Of a stretch of DNA of 16,239 nucleotides, positions 6,931 through 15,600 are shown piece by piece (the stretch's first letter is position 1; each line of letters opens with the position of its first letter). The notes below the pieces were generated by a model that was given only the letters and a program-made list of their open reading frames with translations, did not search any database and was not told the origin of the DNA. The stretch comes from SVKR01 sp963605115 (GTDB lineage Bacteria > Bacillota > Clostridia > Oscillospirales > Oscillospiraceae). Location of the stretch: positions 1 to 16,239 of the forward strand of contig CAVCTM010000045.1 of NCBI GenBank assembly GCA_963605115.1. Direction: 5' to 3'. Made by a program: the position numbers and the translations under genes.

Positions 6931-7557
6931 ATGAGCGTGTTTATCATGGACCACCCGCTGGTCGCCCACAAGCTGACCATCATGCGCGACAAGAACACCA
7001 GTGTCAAGGACTTCCGCGAGCTCGTCAGCGAGATCGGGATGCTGATCACCTACGAGGCGACGCGCGATCTCCCCCTGACCACGAAGCACATCGAGACCCC
7101 GATCTGCGGGATGGACGCGCCCACACTGGCGGGACGCAAGTTTGTCGTCGTTCCCATTCTGCGCGCCGGTCTCGGACTTGTGGACGGCGTGCTGCGCATG
7201 GTCCCCTCCGCCCGCGTGGGACACATCGGCATGTACCGCGACGAGGAGACACTGGAGCCGCACCCCTACTTCTGCAAGATGCCGAAGGACGTTGCCGAGC
7301 GCGACGTGCTCATCGTGGACCCGATGCTCGCCACCGGCGGCAGCGCCTGCGAAGCCATCGACGAGATGAAAAAGCGCGGCTGCAAGCATATCAAGCTGAT
7401 GGTGCTCGTCGCCGCCCCGGAGGGCATCGCCTACCTCCAGAAAAAGCACCCCGACGTCAACATTTACGCCGGCGCGCTCGATGAAAAGCTCAACGAAAAC
7501 GGCTACATCGTCCCCGGCCTCGGCGACGCGGGCGACCGTATCTTTGGAACCAAGTAA
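6931..7557 (+). CDS. upp: Uracil phosphoribosyltransferase
   Basis: A cytoplasmic salvage enzyme: uracil + PRPP gives UMP + diphosphate. The 208 residues match the usual family length. The PRPP loop is at 130-139 (DPMLATGGSA), and the C-terminal uracil-binding segment ends in GLGDAGDRIFGTK (196-208). An in-frame ATG at 6913 is rejected because AAGGAG (6916-6921) sits nine bases before the ATG at 6931, inside the would-be extension. The gene lies 39 bases after tsaB and may be transcribed both from the tsaE promoter and from the internal tsaB promoter. Hairpins follow its stop. No permease gene (uraA) is adjacent. Confidence 0.97.
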   Translation: MSVFIMDHPLVAHKLTIMRDKNTSVKDFRELVSEIGMLITYEATRDLPLTTKHIETPICGMDAPTLAGRKFVVVPILRAGLGLVDGVLRMVPSARVGHIGMYRDEETLEPHPYFCKMPKDVAERDVLIVDPMLATGGSACEAIDEMKKRGCKHIKLMVLVAAPEGIAYLQKKHPDVNIYAGALDEKLNENGYIVPGLGDAGDRIFGTK

Positions 7558-7565
7558 TCAAATGA

Positions 7566-7586
7566 AAGACCGCTTTCAGCGGTCTT
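7566..7586 (+). terminator. Hairpin directly after upp
   Basis: A nine-base-pair perfect stem (7566-7574 with 7578-7586) with a TTC triloop starts nine bases after the upp stop. No T run follows (CACATCACATTT), so on its own it is a weak terminator or a transcript-end stabiliser. A stronger hairpin lies 20 bases further on. Confidence 0.5.
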
Positions 7587-7605
7587 CACATCACATTTAA
7601 AACCG

Positions 7606-7635
7606 GCGCTCCCCCGAAAACGGGGGAGCGCTTTT
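7606..7635 (+). terminator. Intrinsic terminator between upp and ansA
   Basis: An 11-base-pair G/C-rich perfect stem (7606-7616 with 7621-7631) with an AAAA loop is followed by TTTT at 7632-7635. It ends only about 20 bases before the ansA ATG, so it probably ends the upp transcript. If ansA is expressed by read-through, it could also act as a control point. Confidence 0.8.
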
Positions 7636-7654
7636 CCGAAAGGGAGTTTTTGGC

Positions 7655-8665
7655 ATGCAAAAACGGGTCTGCATCATCTATACGGGCGGCACCATCGGCA
7701 TGGTGGAGACGGCGCGGGGCTTCGCGCCGAAGAAGGGCTATCTTCGCCGCGTGCTGGAAAACCTCGGCGAGCTCTATTCCGCCGTGATGCCCGCGTGGGA
7801 GCTGCTCGAATTCGACACGCTCTGCGATTCCAGCAACGTCTCCGTGCCGGAGTGGAACCACATCGCCGCCGTCATCGCCGCGCACTACGACGACTATGAC
7901 GGCTTCGTCGTGCTCCACGGGACGGACACAATGGCTTACACCGCCTCGGCGCTCTCGTTTATGCTGGATGGGCTCGCGAAGCCCGTCGTGCTGACCGGGT
8001 CCCAGATCCCCATCGGCGCGGCGCGGTCGGACGCGCGGGAGAACCTCATCACCTCGCTGCTCATCGCGGGCGAGGGCGCCGTGCCGGAGGTCTGCCTTTA
8101 TTTTGCCGGTCAGCTCCTGCGCGGCAACCGCGCGACGAAGCTCTCCTCCGACGAGCTGCGTGCCTTCGATTCGCCGAATTTTCCCGCCCTCGCCGCCGCG
8201 GGGGTCGACATCCGCTACCGCACGGAGCTCATCCGCCCCGCCGGGGAGACGCTCCGCGTCACGCAGCTGCGGGATGATCTGCCCATCGCGGTGCTGAAAA
8301 TTTTTCCCGGCATCCAGTTTAAGCTTTTTGAGGGCATTATGACGGAGCAGCTGCGCGGGCTTGTGCTGGAGGCGTTCGGCGTCGGCAATCTGCCGCAGTA
8401 TGACGCGGAGCTGCTGCCGCTCATCCGCAAGGCAGCCGCGAACGGCACGGTCATCACCGTCTGCACCCAGTGTCTGCGCGGCAGCGTCCGCCTCGGCGCT
8501 TACGAGACGAGCAGCGCCCTGCGCGCCGCCGGCGCGCTCTCCGGCTACGACATGACCGTCGAGGCAGCCGTTACCAAGCTGCGCTATCTCTTTTCAAGGG
8601 ACTGCACCCCCGAAGAGGTCCGCCGCCAGATGGAGACCGACCTCCGCGGCGAGCTGACAAAATAA
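7655..8665 (+). CDS. ansA: Type I (cytoplasmic) L-asparaginase
   Basis: Hydrolyses L-asparagine to aspartate and ammonia. The 336 residues match cytoplasmic type I enzymes (about 330-340). The two catalytic threonine sites are visible: YTGGTIGM with Thr13, and LHGTDTMAYT with Thr90-Asp91; Lys163 in the RGNRATKLSS segment and the following AFDSPN string are typical of type I. No signal peptide is present, which argues against the periplasmic type II form. The ATG has AAGGGAG eight bases upstream. No clear promoter is visible in the short spacer before it, which is largely occupied by hairpins. An archaeal-type GatD role is unlikely because the extra N-terminal domain is absent. Confidence 0.93.
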   Translation: MQKRVCIIYTGGTIGMVETARGFAPKKGYLRRVLENLGELYSAVMPAWELLEFDTLCDSSNVSVPEWNHIAAVIAAHYDDYDGFVVLHGTDTMAYTASALSFMLDGLAKPVVLTGSQIPIGAARSDARENLITSLLIAGEGAVPEVCLYFAGQLLRGNRATKLSSDELRAFDSPNFPALAAAGVDIRYRTELIRPAGETLRVTQLRDDLPIAVLKIFPGIQFKLFEGIMTEQLRGLVLEAFGVGNLPQYDAELLPLIRKAAANGTVITVCTQCLRGSVRLGAYETSSALRAAGALSGYDMTVEAAVTKLRYLFSRDCTPEEVRRQMETDLRGELTK

Positions 8666-8666
8666 T

Positions 8667-8755
8667 CAAATGAGACCCGCTGCGCTTACGCTCTCATTTG
8701 AAAGGGATTCACTCCGCTCAGCGCACGAAGCCCCTGCCTTTTGGCAGGGGCTTCG
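8667..8755 (+). terminator. Two hairpins after ansA
   Basis: The first is a nine-base-pair stem (8667-8675 with 8692-8700) with a 16-base loop, starting right after the ansA stop. The second is a perfect 13-base-pair G/C-rich stem (8726-8738 with 8743-8755) with a TTTT loop. Neither is followed by a T run, so they may be poor terminators or part of the structured repeat beyond; together they still probably mark the end of the ansA transcript. Confidence 0.5.
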
Positions 8756-8769
8756 CACGTTCCCTCCGT

Positions 8770-8879
8770 GCAGAGTATTTTTCGGCACGCGCGTGTCGCG
8801 CCGAAAAATGGATTGGACTTTCTTCGCGGGTGCGACGCGCCGAAGGCGCTAGTCCTTTAGGGCGCGCCGCGAACTCTGC
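8770..8879. repeat. 110-base structured intergenic element
   Basis: The stretch between ansA and the hydrolase gene (8666-9015) has no credible gene. It holds an element bounded by the inverted repeat GCAGAG/CTCTGC (8770-8775 and 8874-8879). Inside are a perfect 10-base-pair stem (8777-8786 with 8800-8809), a GCGCC-GAA-GGCGC minihairpin (8837-8849), and two mutually exclusive pairings, GGACT/AGTCC (8815-8819, 8851-8855) and TTCGCGG/CCGCGAA (8823-8829, 8867-8873). The architecture suggests a non-autonomous mobile repeat or a folded RNA. Beyond it, up to 9015, only a possible TAAAAT (8973-8978) without a clear -35 and the ribosome site GGAGGG (9001-9006) are seen. Confidence 0.5.
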
Positions 8880-9015
8880 GAGGCTTTAAACTTTTACAAG
8901 GTAACGTGCCGTGGGGCGCTTTTTCGCTGTTTTACCGACTGCAAGACTCTTTTCTTTTTCCGGATTCCATGGTAAAATCGGGGAAAATGCTGCGTTTCGC
9001 GGAGGGATTTTGCGT

Positions 9016-10080
9016 ATGAAAAAGGTTTTGAAGATCGTTTTGATCGTGCTGCTGGCGCTCGTTGTGCTGGTCGGCGGCTATGTTGCCTATGTGTTTCTGG
9101 ACTACCACCGCATCGGGGACCAGACGATCGAGCCCGACGGCGAGGCGGCGGGTGCGGTCACGACCGGGGTGCCTTACGGCATCTTGTCGTGGAACATCGG
9201 GTTCGGCGCTTACACGGAGGACTATGACTTCTTCATGGACGGCGGCACGCAGTCGTGGGCGGAGTCCCCGGAGCGCCTGGAGCGCAACCTCGGCGACATC
9301 GCGGACACGCTGCGCGCGCAGGAGGCGGACTTTTACCTCATCCAGGAGGTGGACATCGGCGCGACGCGCACTTATCAGGTCGACGAGCGGTCCTATATCG
9401 TGAGCGGCGTCGGGGACGGCTTTGCTTACACCTTCGCCCAAAATTATGATTCGCCCTTCCTCTTTTACCCGCTGACCCAGCCGCACGGCGCGTCCCGTGC
9501 GGGGCTGATGACCTTCTCCTCCGCGCCCATCGCGGCGGCGGCGCGCGTGGAGCTGCCGATCGAGAGCGGCTTTATGAAGCTCGTGGACCTCGACCGCTGC
9601 TACAGCGTGCAGCGCATCCCGCTCGCGGACGGGGAGGGGGAGCTCGTGCTCTATAACCTCCACCTCTCGGCTTACACCTCCGACGGTACGATCGCGACGG
9701 AGCAGCTGAAGCTGCTCTGCGCCGATATGACCGCGGAGTATGAAAAGGGCAACTGGTGCGTCGCGGGCGGCGACTTCAACAAGGACCTGCTCGGCAACTC
9801 CGCCGAGGTTTTCGGCGTCGCCGGGCGCGACGGCGACAACTGGGCAAAGCAGATCCCGGCTGGCACCATTCCCGACGAGCTGGAGCTCGTCGCCCCGACG
9901 GGCGCGGCGAGCTGCCGCACGCCGGACGCGCCCTACGACCCGGAGACGGCGTTCCGCGTGACGGTGGACGGCTTTCTCGTGACGCCGAACGTCGCCGTCG
10001 CGGGCGCGGAGGTCGCGGACACCGGCTTTGCCTACTCCGACCATAATCCGGTGCGGATGACCTTTACGCTGGAGCCCTGA
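9016..10080 (+). CDS. Membrane-anchored endonuclease/exonuclease/phosphatase-family hydrolase
   Basis: A 354-residue protein with one N-terminal hydrophobic helix (about 6-28, preceded by MKKVLK) and a long outside domain, so it is probably an anchored extracytoplasmic enzyme. The domain has the EEP (DNase I-like) fold signatures in order: SWN with Asn60, IQEVD with Glu111, YNLHLSAY with His216, GGDFNKD with Asp253 and Asn255, TVDGFLVT with Asp318, and SDHNPV with Asp342-His343. That is a complete metal-dependent phosphodiesterase/phosphatase active site. The fold covers nucleases, sphingomyelinases and inositol-phosphate phosphatases, so the substrate is open; being outside the cell and next to a lipid-type exporter, a phospholipid or envelope phosphoester is plausible (inference). 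The ATG at 9016 has GGAGGG nine bases upstream and begins the hydrophobic helix; the open frame upstream to 8911 is non-coding. The MMPL gene follows after 149 bases. Confidence 0.88.
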   Translation: MKKVLKIVLIVLLALVVLVGGYVAYVFLDYHRIGDQTIEPDGEAAGAVTTGVPYGILSWNIGFGAYTEDYDFFMDGGTQSWAESPERLERNLGDIADTLRAQEADFYLIQEVDIGATRTYQVDERSYIVSGVGDGFAYTFAQNYDSPFLFYPLTQPHGASRAGLMTFSSAPIAAAARVELPIESGFMKLVDLDRCYSVQRIPLADGEGELVLYNLHLSAYTSDGTIATEQLKLLCADMTAEYEKGNWCVAGGDFNKDLLGNSAEVFGVAGRDGDNWAKQIPAGTIPDELELVAPTGAASCRTPDAPYDPETAFRVTVDGFLVTPNVAVAGAEVADTGFAYSDHNPVRMTFTLEP

Positions 10081-10229
10081 GCCGGGGAAAAACCGGACAC
10101 GGCGCCGGGTTTGACCGTTGCTTTTTCGGTTTCCCGGAAGTATCCTTTGAAATATCCCCTGCCATCGGCGGACGATAAAATGTGCATGCGAAAACAAAAA
10201 CCGACGGTGGCGGAAAGGAGGAATCGCTT

Positions 10230-12695
10230 ATGGAGCAGCAGACGCAGGAAAAACCGAGCTTTATGTTAAAGCTCGCGACGACCATCGTGGACCGGCGCAA
10301 CCTGTTTTTCCTCATCACGGTGATCCTGCTCATTTTTTCCGCGTTTTCGCGGAATTGGGTGAACGTGGAAAATGAACTCACCGCCTTCCTGCCGGACAAC
10401 GCGGAGACCAAGCTCGCGCTGGACGTCATGGAGGACCAGTTCACGACTTACGGCACGGCGCGCGTCATGGCGGCGAACGTCACCTATGACGAGGCGGCGG
10501 CGCTCGCCGACTCCCTCGCGGAGATCAAGGGCGTGCAGGGCGTCGCCTTCGACGAGACGGCGGAGCACTACTGCGACGCCTCGGCGCTTTTCGACGTCAC
10601 CTTCGCATACGACGAGACGGACGACCGCTGTCTCGAAGCCCTCGACGCGGTAAAAGCCGCGCTCGCGGACTATGACCTCTATGTTTCCACGGAGCTCGGC
10701 AGCACGCTCCAGGACACCATCGCGAGCGAGATCAGCGTCATCATGGTCTACGTCGCGATCATCGTCGTAACGGTCCTGACCCTGACGAGCCAGACCTACG
10801 GCGAGGTCCCCGTGCTGCTCATCACCTTCGTGACGGCGATGATCCTAAATCAGGGCAGCAACTTCCTGTTCGGCACGATCTCCTTCGTCTCCAACTCCGT
10901 CACGAGCATCCTTCAGCTTGCGCTGAGCCTCGACTACGCCGTCATCCTCTGCAACCGCTTCAAGGAGGAGCGGCAGAGCCTCGGCGTGCGCGAGGCGGCG
11001 ATCGTGGCGCTCAGCAAAGCGATCCCGGAGATCGGCGCGAGCTCGCTTACGACGGTCGGCGGTCTCGCCGCCATGATCTTCATGCAGTTCAAGATCGGTC
11101 CCGATATGGGCATCTGCCTCATCAAAGCCATTCTCTACGCGCTGCTTTCCGTCTTTATCGTGATGCCCGGACTGCTCGTGCTCTTCGGACCCTTCATCGA
11201 AAAATCGCGCCACCGCAACTTCGTGCCGAAGATCCCCTTCGTCGGAAAGATCGACTACGCCACGCGCTATGTCGTGCCGGTGATCTTCCTCGTCGCCGCG
11301 GTGCTGGGCTATCATTTCTCCTCGCTCTGCCCTTACGCTTACGGCTATTCGAGCCTCACAACGCCGAAGCTCAACGACAGCCAGATCGCGGAGAACCTCA
11401 TCAACGATACTTACGGCTCGCCGAACATGACCGCCGTCGTGTTCCCGGCGGGGGACTATGAAACGGAAGAGGCCATGCTGCGCGAGATGGAGGAGCTCGT
11501 CGGTGTGGACTACACCATGGGGCTTGTCAACGTCGAGGCGATGGACGGCTACATGCTCGCCGACCGGCTGACGCCGCGCCAGTTCGCGGAGCTCGCCGGA
11601 CTCGACTATGAGATCGCCCAGATCGCTTACGCCGCTTACGCCGCGGACCAGTCCGATTACGGCAAGCTCGCCGGCAATATCGCGGGCTACCGCGTGCCGC
11701 TCATCGACATGTTCCTCTTCGTCTGCGAGCAGGTGGACGCCGGACTCGTCACGCTTGACGACGAGCAGACCGAGACCCTCCGCGACGCGGAGGTCCAGAT
11801 GCGCGCGGCGAAGGCGCAGCTCTCCGGCACGGAGTATGACCGCGCCCTCATCTACCTGACGCTCCCGGTGAGCGGCGACGAGACTTACGCCTTCATCGAC
11901 ACGCTGCGCTCCATCGCCCAGCGCTATTACCCGGAGGGTGCCGTCTATATTGCGGGCAACTCCACGAACGAATACGACTTTGCAAAGTCCTTCTCGCGCG
12001 ACAATATGGTCGTCAGCATCGTCTCGATCCTGATCGTTCTTGTCGTCCTGCTCTTTACGTTCAAGTCCGCGGGCATGCCGATCCTGCTGATCCTGGTCAT
12101 TCAGGGCAGTATCTGGATCAACTTCTCCATCCCGACGATCACGGATTCGCCGCTCTTCTTTATGAGCTACCTCGTCGTGAGCTCCATCCAGATGGGCGCG
12201 AACATCGACTACGCCATCGTCATCGCGAGCCGCTACGAGGAGCTGGAGGACACGCTGCCCCACCGCGAGGCGATGATCGAAACGCTGAACTTCGCGTTCC
12301 CGACCGTGCTGACCTCCGGCTCCATCCTGACCACGGCGGGCGTGCTCATCGGTCAGATGACGAGCGAGCCGACCATCGCCGGTATCGGTCAGTGCCTCGG
12401 TCGCGGCACGATCATCTCCATGTTCCTCGTCATGTTCGTCCTGCCCCAGATCCTGCTCATCGGCGGCGGCGTCGTGGACAAGACGAGCTTCTCCGTGCCG
12501 AAGGTCATCCGCCGCGCGGAGACGAGCGGGCGCGTTTATGTGAACGGTATCGTGAGCGGCACGATCCACGGTGCGGTCAGCGGCTATCTGCGCGGCAGTG
12601 TGGACGGCAACGTGAATCTGAACCTGCTCTCCGGCAGCGTTGCCGGGGACGAAAACGGAAAGGAGGCGGCAGGCGATGCGGACGAAAACGCTTAA
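10230..12695 (+). CDS. MMPL/RND-family transporter with glycine-tetrad C-terminal tail
   Basis: An 821-residue proton-driven exporter-like protein. It shows the duplicated RND layout: one transmembrane helix (about 24-40), an outside domain, five helices (about 165-325), then a second helix (about 345-362), a larger outside domain (about 365-590) and five helices (about 592-750). The proton-relay pairs characteristic of MMPL proteins are present in both halves: Asp235-Tyr236 and Asp660-Tyr661. Known relatives move lipids and other hydrophobic molecules; the cargo here is unknown. After the last helix is an unusual tail in which Gly recurs every four residues from 773 to 793 with an aliphatic residue two positions after each. 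The ATG at 10230 has AAGGAGG eight bases upstream; a GTG at 10182 is rejected. A TAAAAT at 10176-10181 lacks a good -35. Its 3' end overlaps the next gene by 20 bases, so the two are coupled. Confidence 0.92.
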   Translation: MEQQTQEKPSFMLKLATTIVDRRNLFFLITVILLIFSAFSRNWVNVENELTAFLPDNAETKLALDVMEDQFTTYGTARVMAANVTYDEAAALADSLAEIKGVQGVAFDETAEHYCDASALFDVTFAYDETDDRCLEALDAVKAALADYDLYVSTELGSTLQDTIASEISVIMVYVAIIVVTVLTLTSQTYGEVPVLLITFVTAMILNQGSNFLFGTISFVSNSVTSILQLALSLDYAVILCNRFKEERQSLGVREAAIVALSKAIPEIGASSLTTVGGLAAMIFMQFKIGPDMGICLIKAILYALLSVFIVMPGLLVLFGPFIEKSRHRNFVPKIPFVGKIDYATRYVVPVIFLVAAVLGYHFSSLCPYAYGYSSLTTPKLNDSQIAENLINDTYGSPNMTAVVFPAGDYETEEAMLREMEELVGVDYTMGLVNVEAMDGYMLADRLTPRQFAELAGLDYEIAQIAYAAYAADQSDYGKLAGNIAGYRVPLIDMFLFVCEQVDAGLVTLDDEQTETLRDAEVQMRAAKAQLSGTEYDRALIYLTLPVSGDETYAFIDTLRSIAQRYYPEGAVYIAGNSTNEYDFAKSFSRDNMVVSIVSILIVLVVLLFTFKSAGMPILLILVIQGSIWINFSIPTITDSPLFFMSYLVVSSIQMGANIDYAIVIASRYEELEDTLPHREAMIETLNFAFPTVLTSGSILTTAGVLIGQMTSEPTIAGIGQCLGRGTIISMFLVMFVLPQILLIGGGVVDKTSFSVPKVIRRAETSGRVYVNGIVSGTIHGAVSGYLRGSVDGNVNLNLLSGSVAGDENGKEAAGDADENA

Positions 12696-15600
12696 GACCC
12701 GCGCAGCGGCGGCGCTGCTCGTGCTCTGCTTCCTGCTCGCGCTCTGCCCGGCGGTCTTCGCCGCGGAGGGCGAGGTGCGCATCGGCTCGATCGAGGACCT
12801 GCGCGCCTTTGCCGATGCCTGCACCTCCGACAGCTACAGCGCCGGGCTGCGCGTCGTTCTGACCGCGGACATCGACGCGGCGGGGGAGGATATCTCCGTC
12901 CCCGTTTTCCTCGGCAGCTTCGACGGCAGAGGCTACCGCATCTACGGTCTGCGCATCACGCGCAGCGCCTCCGACCTTGGGCTCTTCAGCCGCATCGGGG
13001 CGGGCGCGTCGGTCAAAAACCTCCGCGTGGAGGGCGAGGTGATCCCCGGCGGGACCCAGAGCCGCGTCGGGGGCATCGCGGGCGAAAATCTCGGCACAAT
13101 CGAAAATTGCAGCTTCTCCGGCGTCGTCAGCGCCGCGGAGCAGGTCGGCGGCATCGCCGGCAGCAACGGCGCCGGCGGCACGATCTCCGGCAGCACCGTC
13201 TCCGGCGTCGTGCGCGGCACGCAGTCGACCGGCGGCATCGCCGGGTCGAACGCCGGAACGCTGCTCAAATGCGGGAGCCACGCGAGCGTCAATACCACCG
13301 TCAGCGAGGAAGACCTCCTCGCCGCGGAGCTCGCGGACCTTGAGAGCACGGTCGTCAGCCTGCTGACCCAGCAGGAGTCCACCGGCTCGGAAAACCCCGT
13401 CACGAACGACACCGGCGGCGTCTGCGGCTATTCCACCGGCATTTTGCAGGGCTGCACGAATTACGGCTCCGTCGGCTACCCCCACGTCGGCTATAACGTC
13501 GGCGGCGTCGCCGGGCGGCAGAACGGCTATATGGCGGCGTGCCTGAACCACGGCGCGGTGCAGGGACGCAAGGACGTCGGCGGCATCGTGGGGCAGATGG
13601 CGCCGGATATCACGCTGCTGCTCTCCGCGGACGGGCTCGAAGAGCTCCAGACGGAGCTGAATGCGCTCGAAGACGTCCTCGACCGGACGCTGAACGACGC
13701 GCAGGGCGCGAACGACACCGTTTCCGCCCGCATCACGGAGATCAGCGGCTACGCCGACTCCGCGCGCGAGAGCGCTTATGACCTGAACAGCCAGCTCAGC
13801 GATTTTGCGGACGCGAACATCGGCTCCGTGAACGCGCTGTCGCTGATGATCGACCGCTATATCGACAAGGCGGTCCCCATCGCGGACGCCGTAAGCGCCG
13901 GGGCGGACGAGCTTTCCACGCTCATCTCCCGCGCGCGCGATGCGCTCGACGCACTCGACGGCATCGACGTTTATAACGACGTCATCCTCTCTGAGCTTGC
14001 CTCCATGTGCGCCTCGCTGGAATCGGCGGGAAAGAAGATGGAGCACGGCGCCGACGAGCTGGAGGCGGCGTTTGAGCTGATGCAGAACGACATCGAGCTT
14101 CCGGACACGACCCAGCTGCGCGCGGACCTCAAGGTGCTGCTCGCCGCGCAGGAGGAGCTGAACGCCGCGCTCACCGCCGCGATGGACGAGTATGAGCAGA
14201 CCGGCACGGTCTCCAAGGAGACGCGCGACGAGGTAGAGCGCACCCTGCGCCTGACGCTCGATGCCTTTTCCGATGTTGTCCGCGACTTGAACGACATCGC
14301 GGAGGACCCGAATTTCGACGGGATGCTCGACCGCGATCTCGAAACGCTCAAAAAGGTCGCGGAGCACCTCAAAAACGCAAGCGGCGACTTTTCCGACGCG
14401 GCAAAAGACCTCACGACCGCCGTCGGCGCGCTGCGCCGCGCGCTCGACGCGATGCGCGAGGTGAACCGTATGCTCGGCGACGCCGCCGACGAGCTCGACG
14501 GCGTGCTGGAGTCCGCCGAAAATGCGGCGAAGGACTTCGCCGACGCGCTCAAAAAGGCGGACGAGTGGACGCACGACCTTGCCGAAGAAGAGCCCATCAC
14601 CTTCACGCCCCTCGGCGAAGAATATGACGCCACGTCGAACGCCCTGAACGCCGCGCTCACGGGGCTCAGCGGCTCGCTGGACTCCTTAAACGACGAGCTC
14701 TCCGGCTCCGCCGATACGCTCCTCGCCGATCTGCGCGAGGTGAACAGCCGCTTTATGCGCGTGATGAACTGCTTCCTGCGTCTGCTCGGCGAAGCGGGGG
14801 ACATCGACTATGACGATATCTTTCAGGACGTCTCCGAGGCCGAGCTCAAAAGCGCCGCGCGCGGCAAGGTGCTCGAATGCGTCAATTACGGCTCCGTGAC
14901 CGCGGACCGCAACGTCGGCGGCGTCGCCGGTGCGATGGCGACGGAGTATGACCTCGACCCGGAGGACGACCTCCTGCCGGACAGCGGCGGCGCGACGAAT
15001 TATACCTACCAGACCCGCGCGATATTGCTCGACTGCGCCAATTACGGTGACGTCACCGCAAAATACAGCGCCGCCGGCTCCGTCGCCGGGCGCATGGATC
15101 TCGGCATCATCTTGAACTGCGGCGGCTACGGCGACGCGGCGAGCGAAAGCGGCGACTATGTCGGCGGCGTCTGCGGGCTCTCGCTCTCCGCCATCCGCGG
15201 AAGCTGGGCGAAGTGTACGCTCTCCGGCGGAAAATACGTCGGCGGCATCGTCGGCTCCGGCGCGCGCGTCACGGACTGCGCCTCGATGGTCGAGATCGCC
15301 GAGGCGACCCAGCTCGCCGGCGCGATCGCCGGGGAGATCACGGACGATTACAGCGGCAACCGCTTCGTCTCCGGCTCTCTCGCCGGTGTGGACCGCGTGA
15401 GCTATGCCGGAAAAGCCGAGTCCGTCTCCTATTCCGCGCTCGTCGCGGATGAGAGCATTCCGGACGAGTTCCGCAAGCTGACGCTCAGCTTCCTCGCCGA
15501 CGGGGAGACGCTCTATTCCCGCTTTTTCCGCTACGGTCAGTCCTTCGGCGCCGACATTTATCCCGACGCGCCGGAGCGGGAGGACTGCTATGTCCGCTGG

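Noticed and set aside
8670..8889. Small plus-strand frames after ansA
   Set aside because: They overlap the structured hairpins, use unusual composition and lack a start context; non-coding is more likely.
8911..9015. N-terminal extension of the EEP hydrolase
   Set aside because: The ATG at 9016 has GGAGGG at the right distance and begins the hydrophobic anchor; the extension would put a hydrophilic stretch before it.
10105..10137. Terminator between the EEP and MMPL genes
   Set aside because: The CCGGG/CCCGG pairing has large internal mismatches and no T run after it; read-through into the MMPL gene is more likely.
10111..10181. Promoter for the MMPL gene from TTGACC (10111) or TTGAAA (10147)
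   Set aside because: No -10 lies 16-18 bases after TTGACC, and TTGAAA is 23 bases from TAAAAT (10176). Spacing is wrong in both cases.
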